From assembly GCF_000797465.1 (NCBI RefSeq), contig NZ_JSWG01000006.1, positions 124,001-188,000 on the forward strand: 64,000 nt of DNA, given 5' to 3'. Made by a program: the position numbers and the translations under genes. How positions within the stretch are numbered: the first letter of the stretch is position 1; each line of letters begins with the position of its first letter. A model generated the notes under the pieces. That model searched no databases and was not told the DNA's origin. It saw nothing but the letters and a program-made list of their open reading frames with translations. Positions 32,721-41,863 of this stretch are shown here, in pieces. This stretch comes from Psychroserpens jangbogonensis. GTDB taxonomy: Bacteria > Bacteroidota > Bacteroidia > Flavobacteriales > Flavobacteriaceae.

Positions 32721-33831
32721 TTATAATTGGTTAGGATTTTCTTCTTTTTGTCCCATCATCATTAAGTAAGCTTTCAAAAATGGTTCCAAATCTCCATCCA
32801 TAACGGCATCTACATTCCCAGTTTCATGGGCAGACCTTACATCTTTAACTAACTTATAAGGATGCATTACATAGTTACGGATTTGACTTCCCCATTCAAT
32901 CTTCATTTTACCAGCTTCAATATCATCTCGTTGAGCCATTTGCTTTTGCAATTCTATTTCATATAACTGAGACTTCAGCATTTGCATAGCACGAGATCTA
33001 TTATCATGTTGTGAACGTGTTTCTGAACATGAAATCTGAATTCCTGATGGCTTGTGAGTCAACTGAACTTTAGTTTCAACTTTGTTAACGTTTTGTCCAC
33101 CAGCTCCACTTGATCTTGCTGTTGTAATTTCAATATCTGCAGGATTAATATCAATTTCTATAGTATCATCAACTAAAGGATATACATAAACAGACGCAAA
33201 ACTAGTATGTCGTTTGGCATTACTATCAAAAGGTGAAATTCTAACTAATCGATGTACACCATTTTCTCCTTTAAGCCAACCAAAAGCATAATCGCCTTGA
33301 ATTTCTAATGTCACCGTTTTTATTCCTGCAACGTCTCCTTCTTGAAAGTTGAGTTCTTTAACTTTAAATCCGCTCTTTTCAGCATACATTAAGTACATGC
33401 GCATCAGCATACTTGCCCAATCACAGGATTCAGTACCACCAGCTCCAGCAGTTATTTGAAGAACAGCGCTTAAACTATCACCTTCTTCAGATAACATATT
33501 TTTGAATTCAAGTTTTTCGATAAGAAGTAAAGCTTTTTGATACCTGCTTTCAACATTTTCTACAGTAGCTTCTTCCTCTTTGTAAAACTCGTATATAACT
33601 TCAAGATCTTCTAATAAGGTAATTCCTGATTTATAGTCTTCAACCCAACTTTTTTTCTCACGAAGCGATTTCATAACCAATTCTGCTTGCTTGGAATCGT
33701 TCCAGAAGTTTGGATCAAAAGTTTGTTCTTCTTCGTTAGAAATTTCTATTAATTTGGCATCTATGTCAAAGATAGTGCCTTAGTTTATCAAGGCGTGTAT
33801 TAAGATCTTTAATTTGATCTGAAGTAATCAT
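32721..33831 (-). CDS. prfB: Peptide chain release factor 2, expressed by programmed +1 frameshift
   Basis: 369 residues once the frameshift is included. Zero-frame ATG at 33831 encodes 21 residues ([21 protein letters not shown]) to an in-frame TGA at 33768-33766; a +1 shift at CTT TGA C continues into the main frame ([15 protein letters not shown]...). RF2 recognises UGA and UAA. The stop-reading SPF tripeptide ([15 protein letters not shown]) and catalytic GGQ ([15 protein letters not shown]) are present. Any call beginning near 33680 misses 50 residues. ArsC-like and a small secreted protein gene follow in the same direction. Confidence 0.95.
33765..33780 (-). promoter_or_regulatory. Programmed +1 frameshift site of prfB
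   Basis: On the minus strand the codons read AGG CAC TAT CTT TGA C. AGG at 33780-33778 is the internal Shine-Dalgarno-like spur, CTT the slippery codon and TGA at 33768-33766 the RF2-sensitive stop. The layout equals that of Escherichia coli (AGG GGG TAT CTT TGA C). Low RF2 slows termination at TGA and promotes the shift, giving autoregulation. Confidence 0.93.
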
Positions 33832-33889
33832 AGTGTGAAATTTTAAACGAAAATAAGATATAAATCATTCAGAAAAAACTAAAACTTAA

Positions 33890-34564
33890 TTATGTTTCAA
33901 ATGAAATATATGACGGAGCATTTAAATAATTATTTTGAACTTTATCAAGAATTTGATTGAATGATATATTCCCTTTAAAAAGGAACCAGTTTTCCTGTCT
34001 AATTATGTAAGGAGTAAAGCCCATTCTATAAAAACCTTTGAGACTCGATATGTTTTCTTCTTCAACAAAAGCAATAATCCTGTTAAGGTTTTTATACTGT
34101 TGTTGTTTTACTATTTGTGACATAGCATTAGACATGACGCGTAACCCTCTATAATCTGGATGCGTAAATATGCCTTCAATTATAGCTTCATTTTTATTTA
34201 TTTCAGGAAAAACAGGACCGAAGTAATCTGTTATTTGTTGTTGGGCTTTATGCGTAAATAACCATTGTCTGTAGATTGTTACATTTTCTTTTGTAGTTGC
34301 AACATAACACTGTGGTATTTGCTCTTCTACCAATCTTGCATGTCTGTACTCTTCGTTAAGAGAATTGATATCAGTTGCTTCAAATGGTCTTATTCTGATA
34401 TCAATATTTGAAATTGATTTACTAAGCTGATATGGTGTTGCCTCTAAGCCAATAAAAATGGTTTTTGAATATAAACGTTTGCAAAGTCCATCAAGAATTG
34501 GCTTTAAATTTCCATTTCTAACTAGCTTTACAACAATTTTTAATCTTTGGTATAGGGCTTTCAG
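33890..34564 (-). CDS. GNAT-like acetyltransferase with non-standard start codon
   Basis: The frame is open from a TAA at 34570 to the stop at 33890. It holds about 224 residues of coherent sequence: LYQRLKIVVKLVRNGNL, CKRLYSKTIFIGLEAT, IDIRIRPFEATDINSLN, then the acetyl-CoA-binding region IIEGIFTHPDYRGLRVMSNAM and FYRMGFTPYI. No ATG, GTG or TTG occurs before the TTG at 34333, which would delete the N-terminal 77 residues, including the RPFEATD strand typical of GNATs. CTG at 34564 is the best-placed candidate start. Either CTG initiation is used or the start has mutated. Confidence 0.6.
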   Translation of the reverse strand: MKALYQRLKIVVKLVRNGNLKPILDGLCKRLYSKTIFIGLEATPYQLSKSISNIDIRIRPFEATDINSLNEEYRHARLVEEQIPQCYVATTKENVTIYRQWLFTHKAQQQITDYFGPVFPEINKNEAIIEGIFTHPDYRGLRVMSNAMSQIVKQQQYKNLNRIIAFVEEENISSLKGFYRMGFTPYIIRQENWFLFKGNISFNQILDKVQNNYLNAPSYISFET

Positions 34565-34696
34565 TGTTTAAAATTTATGCAGACTTAAAACATTATTTAG
34601 ACTGCAAGTTTCTAATTTATAAGACACGTTTTATTTCTCTTGGTCACAATTATCAATTCACATAAATTATGTAGTTTTATACACTAATTATTCAAA

Positions 34697-37102
34697 ATGA
34701 AAAAACAACTATTCTACACCGTTTTATGTCTATTAGTTTCACCTGTATTCTCACAGGTATTAGACAATAAAGAACTTGAAAATTATAATGGGTTCTTTAA
34801 GTTTTATTATGAGGAAGCTCAGGATAAAATCTACTTAGAGGTTAAAGGTTTAAACAAAGAATTTCTATATGTAAACTCTCTTGCAACTGGAGTGGGTTCT
34901 AATGATATCGGTTTAGACAGAGGGCAATTGGGAAGAGAACGAATTGTAAAATTTGAAAAAGCCGGTAATAAGTTGTTATTAATTCAGCCAAATCAGAACT
35001 ATCGAGCGATTACAGATAATGAACTTGAAAAGAAAAGTATTGAGCAGGCTTTTGCCAAATCAGTATTATTCGGATTTAAAATTGAAGGAGAAAATAACGG
35101 CACCTATATAATTGATTTGACTCCTTTTTTAATGGAAGATGCTCATGGTGTTGCTTCGGTTTTTAAGCGAAGTAAAGAGGGAAACTATAAATTAGATAAA
35201 TCTAAAAGCGCTTTATCACTCGATCGAACAAAAGCTTTCCCTAAGAATGTAGAGTTTGAAGCTCTACTCACTTTTAAAGGACAGCCTATAGGAAAAAATA
35301 TAAGAAGTGTGACTCCTACAGCCTCTTTAGTGAGTGTAATTCAACATCATAGTTTTATTGAATTACCAGATGCTGGTTATAAAATGAGAGAGTTTGACGT
35401 TAGAAGTGGAGCAATTTCAATGTCATATTTGGATTATGCAACACCAATTCAAGAGCCTATTAGAAAACGCTATATCATTCGCCATCGATTAGAAAAGAAA
35501 AATCCTAAGGCTGATTTAAGTGAAGCTAAAGAACCAATTATATATTATCTAGATCCAGGAACACCAGAACCTGTGCGTTCAGCACTTTTAGAAGGAGCTC
35601 GATGGTGGAATCAAGCTTATGAGACTATTGGTTTTAAAGATGCTTTCCAGGTGAAAATGTTACCTTCAGATGCTGATCCTATGGATTGTCGCTATAATGT
35701 GATTCAATGGGTGCATCGTTCTACTAGAGGATGGAGTTATGGCGGAAGTGTTATTGATCCTAGAACAGGAGAAATTATTAAAGGTCATGTAAGCTTAGGA
35801 AGTTTACGTATTCGTCAAGATTTTATGATAGCTCAAGCGTTATTAGACAAACCATTTGCTGAACGTGATGACAATTATCAACCTATGTTAGATATGGCTT
35901 TGGGTAGAATTCGTCAGTTAAGCGCTCACGAAGTTGGTCATACCATTGGTTTTGCTCATAATTTTGCTGCAAGTACAAAAGGTAGAGCTTCAGTTATGGA
36001 TTATCCACATCCATCAGTAAAATTGACCAACGGAAACATTGATTTAAGTGATGCTTATGCTGTTGGTATTGGTAATTGGGATAAAGTTACTGTCGCTTAT
36101 AGTTATATTGAATTTGATAATAGTAAAAATGAAAAGGAAGCTTTAAATAAAATTTTAAAGGATGCCGATTCTAATGGCTTACAATTTATCTCAGATAGTG
36201 ATGCTAGAGCTAAAGGAGGAGCACACGCATTTGCTCATCTTTGGGATAATGGTAAATCTGCTTCAGAAGAATTAAACAATGTTTTAGCTGTAAGACAAAA
36301 AGCCATTTCAAATTTTTCTAAAGATAATATACGTGATGGTCAACCATATTCAGTTTTAGAAGATGTGTTTGTACCTCTTTATTTCTTTCATAGATTCCAA
36401 ACAGAAGCAGCTGTCAAGGTTGTTGGTGGCTTAGATTATAATTATGCTGTGAAAGGTGACGGTCAAACCATTGTAAAAGTAGTAGATGCTAAATTACAAA
36501 GGGATGCCTTAGATGCAATTTTAAAAACGTTATCATCTGATGCATTAGCCATTCCAAAAGATAAACTTGAGTTATTTCCTCCAAGAGCTTTTGGGTATGG
36601 CAGAAGTCGTGAATCATTTTCAAGTCAAACAGGCGTAGCATTTGATCCAATGAGTGCAGCTGCAACAGCTAGTGATATGACATTAGGTTTATTATTGCAT
36701 CCTCAACGTGCAAATAGAATGATTCAGCAAATGAGTTTAGATGCTAACCAATTATCTTTAGATGATATGCTGCAACAAGTTATAAATGGCTCTTTCGGAA
36801 AAACATATAGTGATCCTTACAAAAGCGAAGTACAGCAACTAATTAATGAACGTGTTCTTATTCATTTAATGAATTTAGCTTCTAATAACAAATCACTATT
36901 GCAAGTAAAGGTAAAAGCTAACAATGCTATCAATTCTTTATTTAATACTGATAAAAGACAATCAACTCCATATAGTTCACATTACATAATGATGATAAAT
37001 GAATTTAGAGAGCATCCAGAAAAATTTAAAATTGAAGTCACACCAAAAATCCCAGATGGATCTCCAATTGGAAGTGATTTATGTAATTACAATTCTAACT
37101 AG
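34697..37102 (+). CDS. Secreted zinc-dependent metalloprotease (DUF5117/DUF4953 type)
   Basis: 801 residues. Signal peptide 1-19 (LVSPVFSQ). The N half (about 30-290) is the DUF5117/5118-like beta domain (YNGFFKFYYEEAQDKIYLEV; SVTPTASLVSVIQHHSFIELPDAGY). The metzincin-like active site is HEVGHTIGFAHNF with His411, Glu412, His415 and His421. The rest matches the DUF4953 C-terminal region. It should act in the periplasm or outside the cell on unknown proteins. The threonine aldolase gene begins 3 nt after its stop. Confidence 0.9.
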   Translation: MKKQLFYTVLCLLVSPVFSQVLDNKELENYNGFFKFYYEEAQDKIYLEVKGLNKEFLYVNSLATGVGSNDIGLDRGQLGRERIVKFEKAGNKLLLIQPNQNYRAITDNELEKKSIEQAFAKSVLFGFKIEGENNGTYIIDLTPFLMEDAHGVASVFKRSKEGNYKLDKSKSALSLDRTKAFPKNVEFEALLTFKGQPIGKNIRSVTPTASLVSVIQHHSFIELPDAGYKMREFDVRSGAISMSYLDYATPIQEPIRKRYIIRHRLEKKNPKADLSEAKEPIIYYLDPGTPEPVRSALLEGARWWNQAYETIGFKDAFQVKMLPSDADPMDCRYNVIQWVHRSTRGWSYGGSVIDPRTGEIIKGHVSLGSLRIRQDFMIAQALLDKPFAERDDNYQPMLDMALGRIRQLSAHEVGHTIGFAHNFAASTKGRASVMDYPHPSVKLTNGNIDLSDAYAVGIGNWDKVTVAYSYIEFDNSKNEKEALNKILKDADSNGLQFISDSDARAKGGAHAFAHLWDNGKSASEELNNVLAVRQKAISNFSKDNIRDGQPYSVLEDVFVPLYFFHRFQTEAAVKVVGGLDYNYAVKGDGQTIVKVVDAKLQRDALDAILKTLSSDALAIPKDKLELFPPRAFGYGRSRESFSSQTGVAFDPMSAAATASDMTLGLLLHPQRANRMIQQMSLDANQLSLDDMLQQVINGSFGKTYSDPYKSEVQQLINERVLIHLMNLASNNKSLLQVKVKANNAINSLFNTDKRQSTPYSSHYIMMINEFREHPEKFKIEVTPKIPDGSPIGSDLCNYNSN

Positions 37103-37105
37103 ACT

Positions 37106-38125
37106 ATGATTATAGATTTAAGAAGTGATACGGTAACCAAACCAACTAAAGGTATGTTAGACGCTATGATGTCTGCCGAAGTTGGTGATGATGTTTATAA
37201 AGAAGATCCTTCAGTTAATGCTCTAGAAAAGCGTTTAGCTGATATGTTTGGTAAAGATCAAGCTTTGTTTTTCCCAACAGGAAGTATGGCAAATCAAACA
37301 GCTTTGAAGTTGCATACTAATCCAGGCGAGCAAGTGATTTGTGATAAATATTCACATATTTATAACTATGAAGGAGGAGGAGCTTCTTTCAATAGTGGAA
37401 TTTCTTGTAAACTTATTGATGGTAATCGTGGTATGTTTACGGCTTCTCAGGTAGAAGCGTCTATTAATCCTCCAGATTTTTATCATAGTCCACTAACAAC
37501 ATTGGTTGAAGTTGAAAACACAACTAATAAAGGAGGAGGAGCTTGTTGGGATTTTGAAGAACTAAAGCGAATTAGAAAAGTTTGTGATACACATAATTTA
37601 GGATATCACTTAGATGGTGCTCGACTATGGAATGCACTTGCAACAACCAAGGAAAAAGCAAAAGACTACGGACAATTATTTGATACGATATCAGTTTGTT
37701 TTAGTAAAGGATTAGGTTGCCCAATTGGTTCAGTTTTAATTGGAGATAAGGATTTAATGCAAGGCGCTATTCGTGTTCGTAAAATACTGGGTGGAGGTAT
37801 GCGACAAGTTGGTTATTTGGCTGCAGCTGGATTGTATGCATTAGATCATCACTTAGACAGATTATCTGAAGATCATAAAAAAGCTAAAGAAATTGGTGCA
37901 GTTTTAGAAGACCTATCAATAATAGCAAAAGTAGAACCTATAGAAACCAACATTGTTATTTTTGAATTGGAACCTCATGTTGATGAAAGCGAATTCCTAA
38001 AACAATTATCAGATAAAGACATTCACATTATAGGAATGGGAAGTAATAAACTTCGAATGGTCACTCATTTAGATTATACAGATGCCATGCACAAACACCT
38101 TCTAGATATTTTGAATGAGTTTTAG
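37106..38125 (+). CDS. ltaE: Low-specificity L-threonine aldolase
   Basis: 339 residues. PLP enzyme of the beta-eliminating lyase family cleaving L-threonine or allo-threonine to glycine and acetaldehyde. It opens with the hallmark IDLRSDTVTKPT and contains VGDDVYKEDPSV, FFPTGSMANQTAL, YHLDGARLWNAL and the PLP lysine in SVCFSKGLGCPIGSVL. The start is 3 nt after the metalloprotease stop, so they form a transcription unit despite unrelated function. Glycine-forming activity complements the serine genes later in the window. Confidence 0.93.
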   Translation: MIIDLRSDTVTKPTKGMLDAMMSAEVGDDVYKEDPSVNALEKRLADMFGKDQALFFPTGSMANQTALKLHTNPGEQVICDKYSHIYNYEGGGASFNSGISCKLIDGNRGMFTASQVEASINPPDFYHSPLTTLVEVENTTNKGGGACWDFEELKRIRKVCDTHNLGYHLDGARLWNALATTKEKAKDYGQLFDTISVCFSKGLGCPIGSVLIGDKDLMQGAIRVRKILGGGMRQVGYLAAAGLYALDHHLDRLSEDHKKAKEIGAVLEDLSIIAKVEPIETNIVIFELEPHVDESEFLKQLSDKDIHIIGMGSNKLRMVTHLDYTDAMHKHLLDILNEF

Positions 38126-38158
38126 TAGACAAGCGAAGTATTTGAAAATTATTTAACC

Positions 38159-38473
38159 TTATCCCAAACCAGGAATATTAGGCATTCCAGCCTTTGCTAC
38201 TGCAGCAACTTCAGTTTCATGAACCGTTGTTGCACGTTCAATAGCTTTGTTTAAGGTGAGAATAAGATAATCCTCTAACATGTCCTTATCTTGAAGCAAT
38301 TCGTCATCAATGGCAATTGATTTTATAGTTCGATTAGCTGTAATAGTAACTTTTAGCTTGTTATCACTACTATTCTCGTCAATTAAAACACTGTGAAGGC
38401 GCTCTTTAGTTTCTTCAACTTTCTTCTGGGTCTCTTTAAGTTTACCCATCATTCCCATCATATCTCCAAACAT
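38159..38473 (-). CDS. YbaB/EbfC family nucleoid-associated protein
   Basis: 104 residues, usual length. It starts [26 protein letters not shown], a Met-rich helix like those of YbaB proteins, then the beta segment [22 protein letters not shown] and the terminal helix with a Gly/Pro tail ([10 protein letters not shown]). Dimeric DNA-binding protein with tweezers-like shape. It is divergent from the oligopeptidase B gene. In many bacteria it accompanies dnaX-recR, which are absent here. Confidence 0.9.
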   Translation of the reverse strand: MFGDMMGMMGKLKETQKKVEETKERLHSVLIDENSSDNKLKVTITANRTIKSIAIDDELLQDKDMLEDYLILTLNKAIERATTVHETEVAAVAKAGMPNIPGLG

Positions 38474-38535
38474 ATTGTTAAGTTTTAAATTATAAGTTGC
38501 AAAATTAGTAAATTGCCAGACTTTTAAAAAGAAAA

Positions 38536-40596
38536 ATGAAGACGACTATCGAAGTTCCTGTTGCAAGACAAATACCAAAAGAGCTAGAAATCCATAATGA
38601 CCTTAGAATTGACAACTATTTTTGGTTAAATCAACGTGAGGATCAAAATGTATTAGATTATTTAAAAGCTGAAAATGATTTCTATGAGCAAGAAACAGCG
38701 CATACTAAAGATTTTGAAAAGCAGCTTTTTGATGAAATGAAAGCTAGAATTAAAGAAGATGATTCTTCCGTTCCCTACAAATACAATGGTTACTGGTATT
38801 TAGTCCGCTACGAGAAGGGTAAAGATTATCCAATATATATACGTAAAAAAGAAAGCCTAGAAGCCAAAGAAGAATTAGTATTTGATTGTAATGAAATGGC
38901 CAAAGGTCATGGATATTTCAGATTAGTAGGATTAAGTGTAAGTCCTGACAATACTATGATTTCATTTGGTGTAGATACGGTTGGAAGACGTCAATATAAT
39001 CTTCAAGTAAAAAGTTTAATTACAAATGAAGTGTTTTCAGATGTTATTGAAAACACTACAGGTTCTTCAACTTGGGCAAATGACAATTGTACAATTTTTT
39101 ACTCGAAAAAAGACGAGCAGACCCTTCGAGCAAATGAAATCTATAAACATAAAATTGGTGATCCTGAAGAAGAAGATGTAGTTGTATTCACTGAGGATGA
39201 TGATACATTTGGAGTAGCTGTTTACAAATCTAAGTCTAGGAAATATATCATTATCGCTTGTTATAGCACACTTACTAATGAATTTCATATCCTTGATGCT
39301 AATACACCAGATAATGAATTTAAAGTCTTTCAAAAGCGAATTAGAGGCTTAGAATATAGCATTTCTCACTTTGAGAATCATTTTTATGTAGTTACCAATA
39401 AAGATGAAGCGACCAACTTTAAGCTCATGAAAACATCTGAAGAAACTACTAAAGTCGATAATTGGACTGAAGTGATAGCTCATAGAAAAGATGTACTTAT
39501 TGAAGATATTGATATTTTCAAAGATTACCTTGTAGTAAGCGAGCGCACTAATGGCTTGAATCATATCAGAATCATGCGATGGGATAAAACGGAAGATTAT
39601 TATTTGCCATTTGATAACGAAACATATACAGCCAATGTTGGAACAAACGTCGATTTTGACACTGAAACCTTAAGGTATGCATATAATTCATTGACAAATC
39701 CATCTTCTGTAATCGATTTCAATATGCGAACTAAAGCAAAAGAAATCAAAAAAGAGCAAGAGGTTTTAGGTCCTAATTTTGATAAAGACAACTATACTTC
39801 TGAACGAATTTGGGCTACTGCTAAAGATGGAACTAAAATTCCAATGTCAGTGGTTAGAAGAAAAGACACAAAGTTAGATGGCAATGCACCTATATTACAA
39901 TATGCTTACGGAAGTTATGGTTCTACAATAGATCCATATTTTTCAACAATACGATTGAGTTTATTAGATAGAGGTTTTATACATGTTATAACGCATGTTA
40001 GAGGAGGAGAATACTTAGGCAGACAATGGTATGAGGATGGAAAACTTCTTAAAAAGAAAAATACATTTACCGATTTTATAGATTGCTCAAAACATTTGAT
40101 AACTGAAGGCTATACATCTAAATCACATTTGTATGCCATGGGAGGAAGCGCAGGAGGTTTGTTAATGGGAGTAATCGTCAATGAAGCACCTGAACTTTAT
40201 AATGGCATTATTGCCGCTGTACCTTTCGTTGATGTTGTAACTACTATGTTAGATGATACGATTCCATTAACAACAGGTGAGTATGATGAATGGGGAAATC
40301 CAAATAAAAGCGAATACTACAACTACATCAAGAGCTATTCACCTTACGACAATTTAAAAAAGCAAAATTTTCCAAATCTATTGGTTACCACGGCTTTACA
40401 TGATTCACAAGTACAGTATTGGGAGCCAGCAAAGTGGGTTTCTAAGCTCAGAACTTATAAACAAGATACTAACAAATTATATCTTGTCACCAACATGGAA
40501 GCTGGTCATGGCGGAGCTTCCGGACGATTTGAGGCATTAAAAGAAGATGCTCAAGAATATGCCTTTTTACTAGACTTAGAAGGAATTACTAGTTAG
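38536..40596 (+). CDS. ptrB: Oligopeptidase B, S9 serine peptidase
   Basis: 686 residues, matching oligopeptidase B. An N-terminal seven-blade propeller (about 75-400) gates an alpha/beta-hydrolase domain. Catalytic triad: Ser538 in [12 protein letters not shown], Asp623 in [11 protein letters not shown] and His658 in MEAGHGG. The opening ([29 protein letters not shown]) is typical. No signal peptide is present, so it works in the cytoplasm cleaving short peptides after Arg or Lys. The GGASGR after the His is a family mark. Monocistronic. Confidence 0.94.
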   Translation: MKTTIEVPVARQIPKELEIHNDLRIDNYFWLNQREDQNVLDYLKAENDFYEQETAHTKDFEKQLFDEMKARIKEDDSSVPYKYNGYWYLVRYEKGKDYPIYIRKKESLEAKEELVFDCNEMAKGHGYFRLVGLSVSPDNTMISFGVDTVGRRQYNLQVKSLITNEVFSDVIENTTGSSTWANDNCTIFYSKKDEQTLRANEIYKHKIGDPEEEDVVVFTEDDDTFGVAVYKSKSRKYIIIACYSTLTNEFHILDANTPDNEFKVFQKRIRGLEYSISHFENHFYVVTNKDEATNFKLMKTSEETTKVDNWTEVIAHRKDVLIEDIDIFKDYLVVSERTNGLNHIRIMRWDKTEDYYLPFDNETYTANVGTNVDFDTETLRYAYNSLTNPSSVIDFNMRTKAKEIKKEQEVLGPNFDKDNYTSERIWATAKDGTKIPMSVVRRKDTKLDGNAPILQYAYGSYGSTIDPYFSTIRLSLLDRGFIHVITHVRGGEYLGRQWYEDGKLLKKKNTFTDFIDCSKHLITEGYTSKSHLYAMGGSAGGLLMGVIVNEAPELYNGIIAAVPFVDVVTTMLDDTIPLTTGEYDEWGNPNKSEYYNYIKSYSPYDNLKKQNFPNLLVTTALHDSQVQYWEPAKWVSKLRTYKQDTNKLYLVTNMEAGHGGASGRFEALKEDAQEYAFLLDLEGITS

Positions 40597-40611
40597 TTTC
40601 AAAAAAAATAG

Positions 40612-40656
40612 TAGTTTTGCAAGGTTTTATGTTTCAATTCTAAATGAAATTGAAAC
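40612..40656 (+). promoter_or_regulatory. -7 element followed by leader hairpin of the cysteate synthase candidate
   Basis: TAGTTTTG at 40612-40619 matches TAnnTTTG. Downstream, in the predicted leader, GTTTCAATT (40631-40639) and AATTGAAAC (40648-40656) form a perfect 9-bp hairpin ending 15 nt before the ATG at 40672. It could modulate ribosome access or be a dimer-binding site. Confidence 0.45.
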
Positions 40657-40671
40657 TGATAAATAGCATTT

Positions 40672-41709
40672 ATGAAACAAGACAAACATGTATTTGATAA
40701 TGTTTTACAATTAATTGGTAAAACACCGCTTATCAAATTAAACAAAATGACTAAAGGCTTTGAAGGTGATTTCTTCGCAAAAGTAGAAGCTTTTAATCCA
40801 GGTCATTCGTCAAAAGACAGAATTGCACTTCATATTATAGAAGAAGCCGAAAGACAAGGCATTTTATCTCCTGGTGATACAATTATTGAAACAACTTCTG
40901 GTAATACAGGTTTTAGTATTGCAATGGTTAGTATCATTAAAGGATATGAATGTATCTTAGCTGTAAGTTCTAAATCTTCAGCAGATAAGATCGATATGCT
41001 AAAATCTATGGGAGCACAAGTTTATGTGTGTCCAGCTAATGTTAGTGCAGACGATCCACGCTCATACTACCAAGTAGCTAAGCGTTTACATAATGAAATT
41101 AAAGGTTCTATTTATATCAATCAATATTTTAATCAATTAAATATTGATGCACACTATAATTCTACTGGTCCAGAAATCTGGAATCAAACAGAAGGAGAAA
41201 TTACGCATTTAATTGCTTGTAGTGGAACTGGCGGAACTATTTCAGGAATTTCTAAATACTTAAAAGAACAAAATCCTAATGTCAAAGTAATTGGTGTTGA
41301 TGCTTTTGGTTCTGTATTGAAGAAATATCATGAAACACGTGAGTTTGATGAAAAGGAAATATATCCATATAGAATAGAAGGATTAGGTAAAAACTTAATT
41401 CCTACTGCAACAGACTTCGATTTAATTGACAAATTCATCAAAGTAACGGATGAAGAAAGTGCACATACAGCACGTGAAATCTCAAGAAGTGAAGGATTAT
41501 TTGTAGGTTATACAAGTGGAGCAGCAATGCAAGCTCTAAAGCAACTTAACGAAGAAGGAGAGTTCAAAAAAGGAGATAACGTAGTTGTTATATTTCCAGA
41601 TCATGGATCACGTTACATGAGTAAAGTTTATAGTGATAAATGGATGGGAGAACAAGGTTTCTTTGATAGTAAAACTGAAGTTGCTGAAAGTATTCAGTAT
41701 ATAAAATAA
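40672..41709 (+). CDS. PLP-dependent cysteine synthase-family enzyme, candidate cysteate synthase (CapA-like)
   Basis: 345 residues of the cysteine synthase/cystathionine beta-synthase fold-type II family. PLP lysine is Lys48 in [10 protein letters not shown], the substrate loop is TTSGNTG (74-80), and [10 protein letters not shown] binds the PLP phosphate. The unusual GHSSKDR in place of GGSVKDR, no CBS or SAM domain, and the following alpha-oxoamine synthase gene fit the first step of capnine sulfonolipid synthesis: O-phosphoserine plus sulfite giving cysteate. An ordinary cysteine or cystathionine synthase is the alternative. Family certain, specific role inferred. Confidence 0.7.
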   Translation: MKQDKHVFDNVLQLIGKTPLIKLNKMTKGFEGDFFAKVEAFNPGHSSKDRIALHIIEEAERQGILSPGDTIIETTSGNTGFSIAMVSIIKGYECILAVSSKSSADKIDMLKSMGAQVYVCPANVSADDPRSYYQVAKRLHNEIKGSIYINQYFNQLNIDAHYNSTGPEIWNQTEGEITHLIACSGTGGTISGISKYLKEQNPNVKVIGVDAFGSVLKKYHETREFDEKEIYPYRIEGLGKNLIPTATDFDLIDKFIKVTDEESAHTAREISRSEGLFVGYTSGAAMQALKQLNEEGEFKKGDNVVVIFPDHGSRYMSKVYSDKWMGEQGFFDSKTEVAESIQYIK

Positions 41710-41730
41710 AATTATTTATTAAGTATAGAG

Positions 41731-41760
41731 TCCTATTACATTTAATTGTGATAGGATTTT
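41731..41760 (+). terminator. Terminator-like hairpin after the cysteine synthase-family gene
   Basis: TCCTATTACA (41731-41740) pairs with TGTGATAGGA (41747-41756) with one wobble pair, followed by TTTT. It suggests the two PLP genes are mostly separate transcripts. Confidence 0.6.
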
Positions 41761-41821
41761 ATGCATATAGGGCTTATAAACATTGGTCTTAAAAATATTA
41801 TGCAGTCATAATATAATTGAC

Positions 41822-41829
41822 TAATTTTG
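41822..41829 (+). promoter_or_regulatory. -7 element of the alpha-oxoamine synthase gene
   Basis: TAATTTTG matches TAnnTTTG and lies 34 nt before the ATG at 41864. No convincing -33 element. Confidence 0.4.
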
Positions 41830-41863
41830 CTCCAACTAATTAGACTAAAATTAATAGCTTTAA

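Noticed and set aside
32721-33680. prfB as a truncated gene starting at 33680
   Set aside because: That start is a TTG inside coherent RF2 sequence; the full protein is recovered by the programmed frameshift at 33771-33765.
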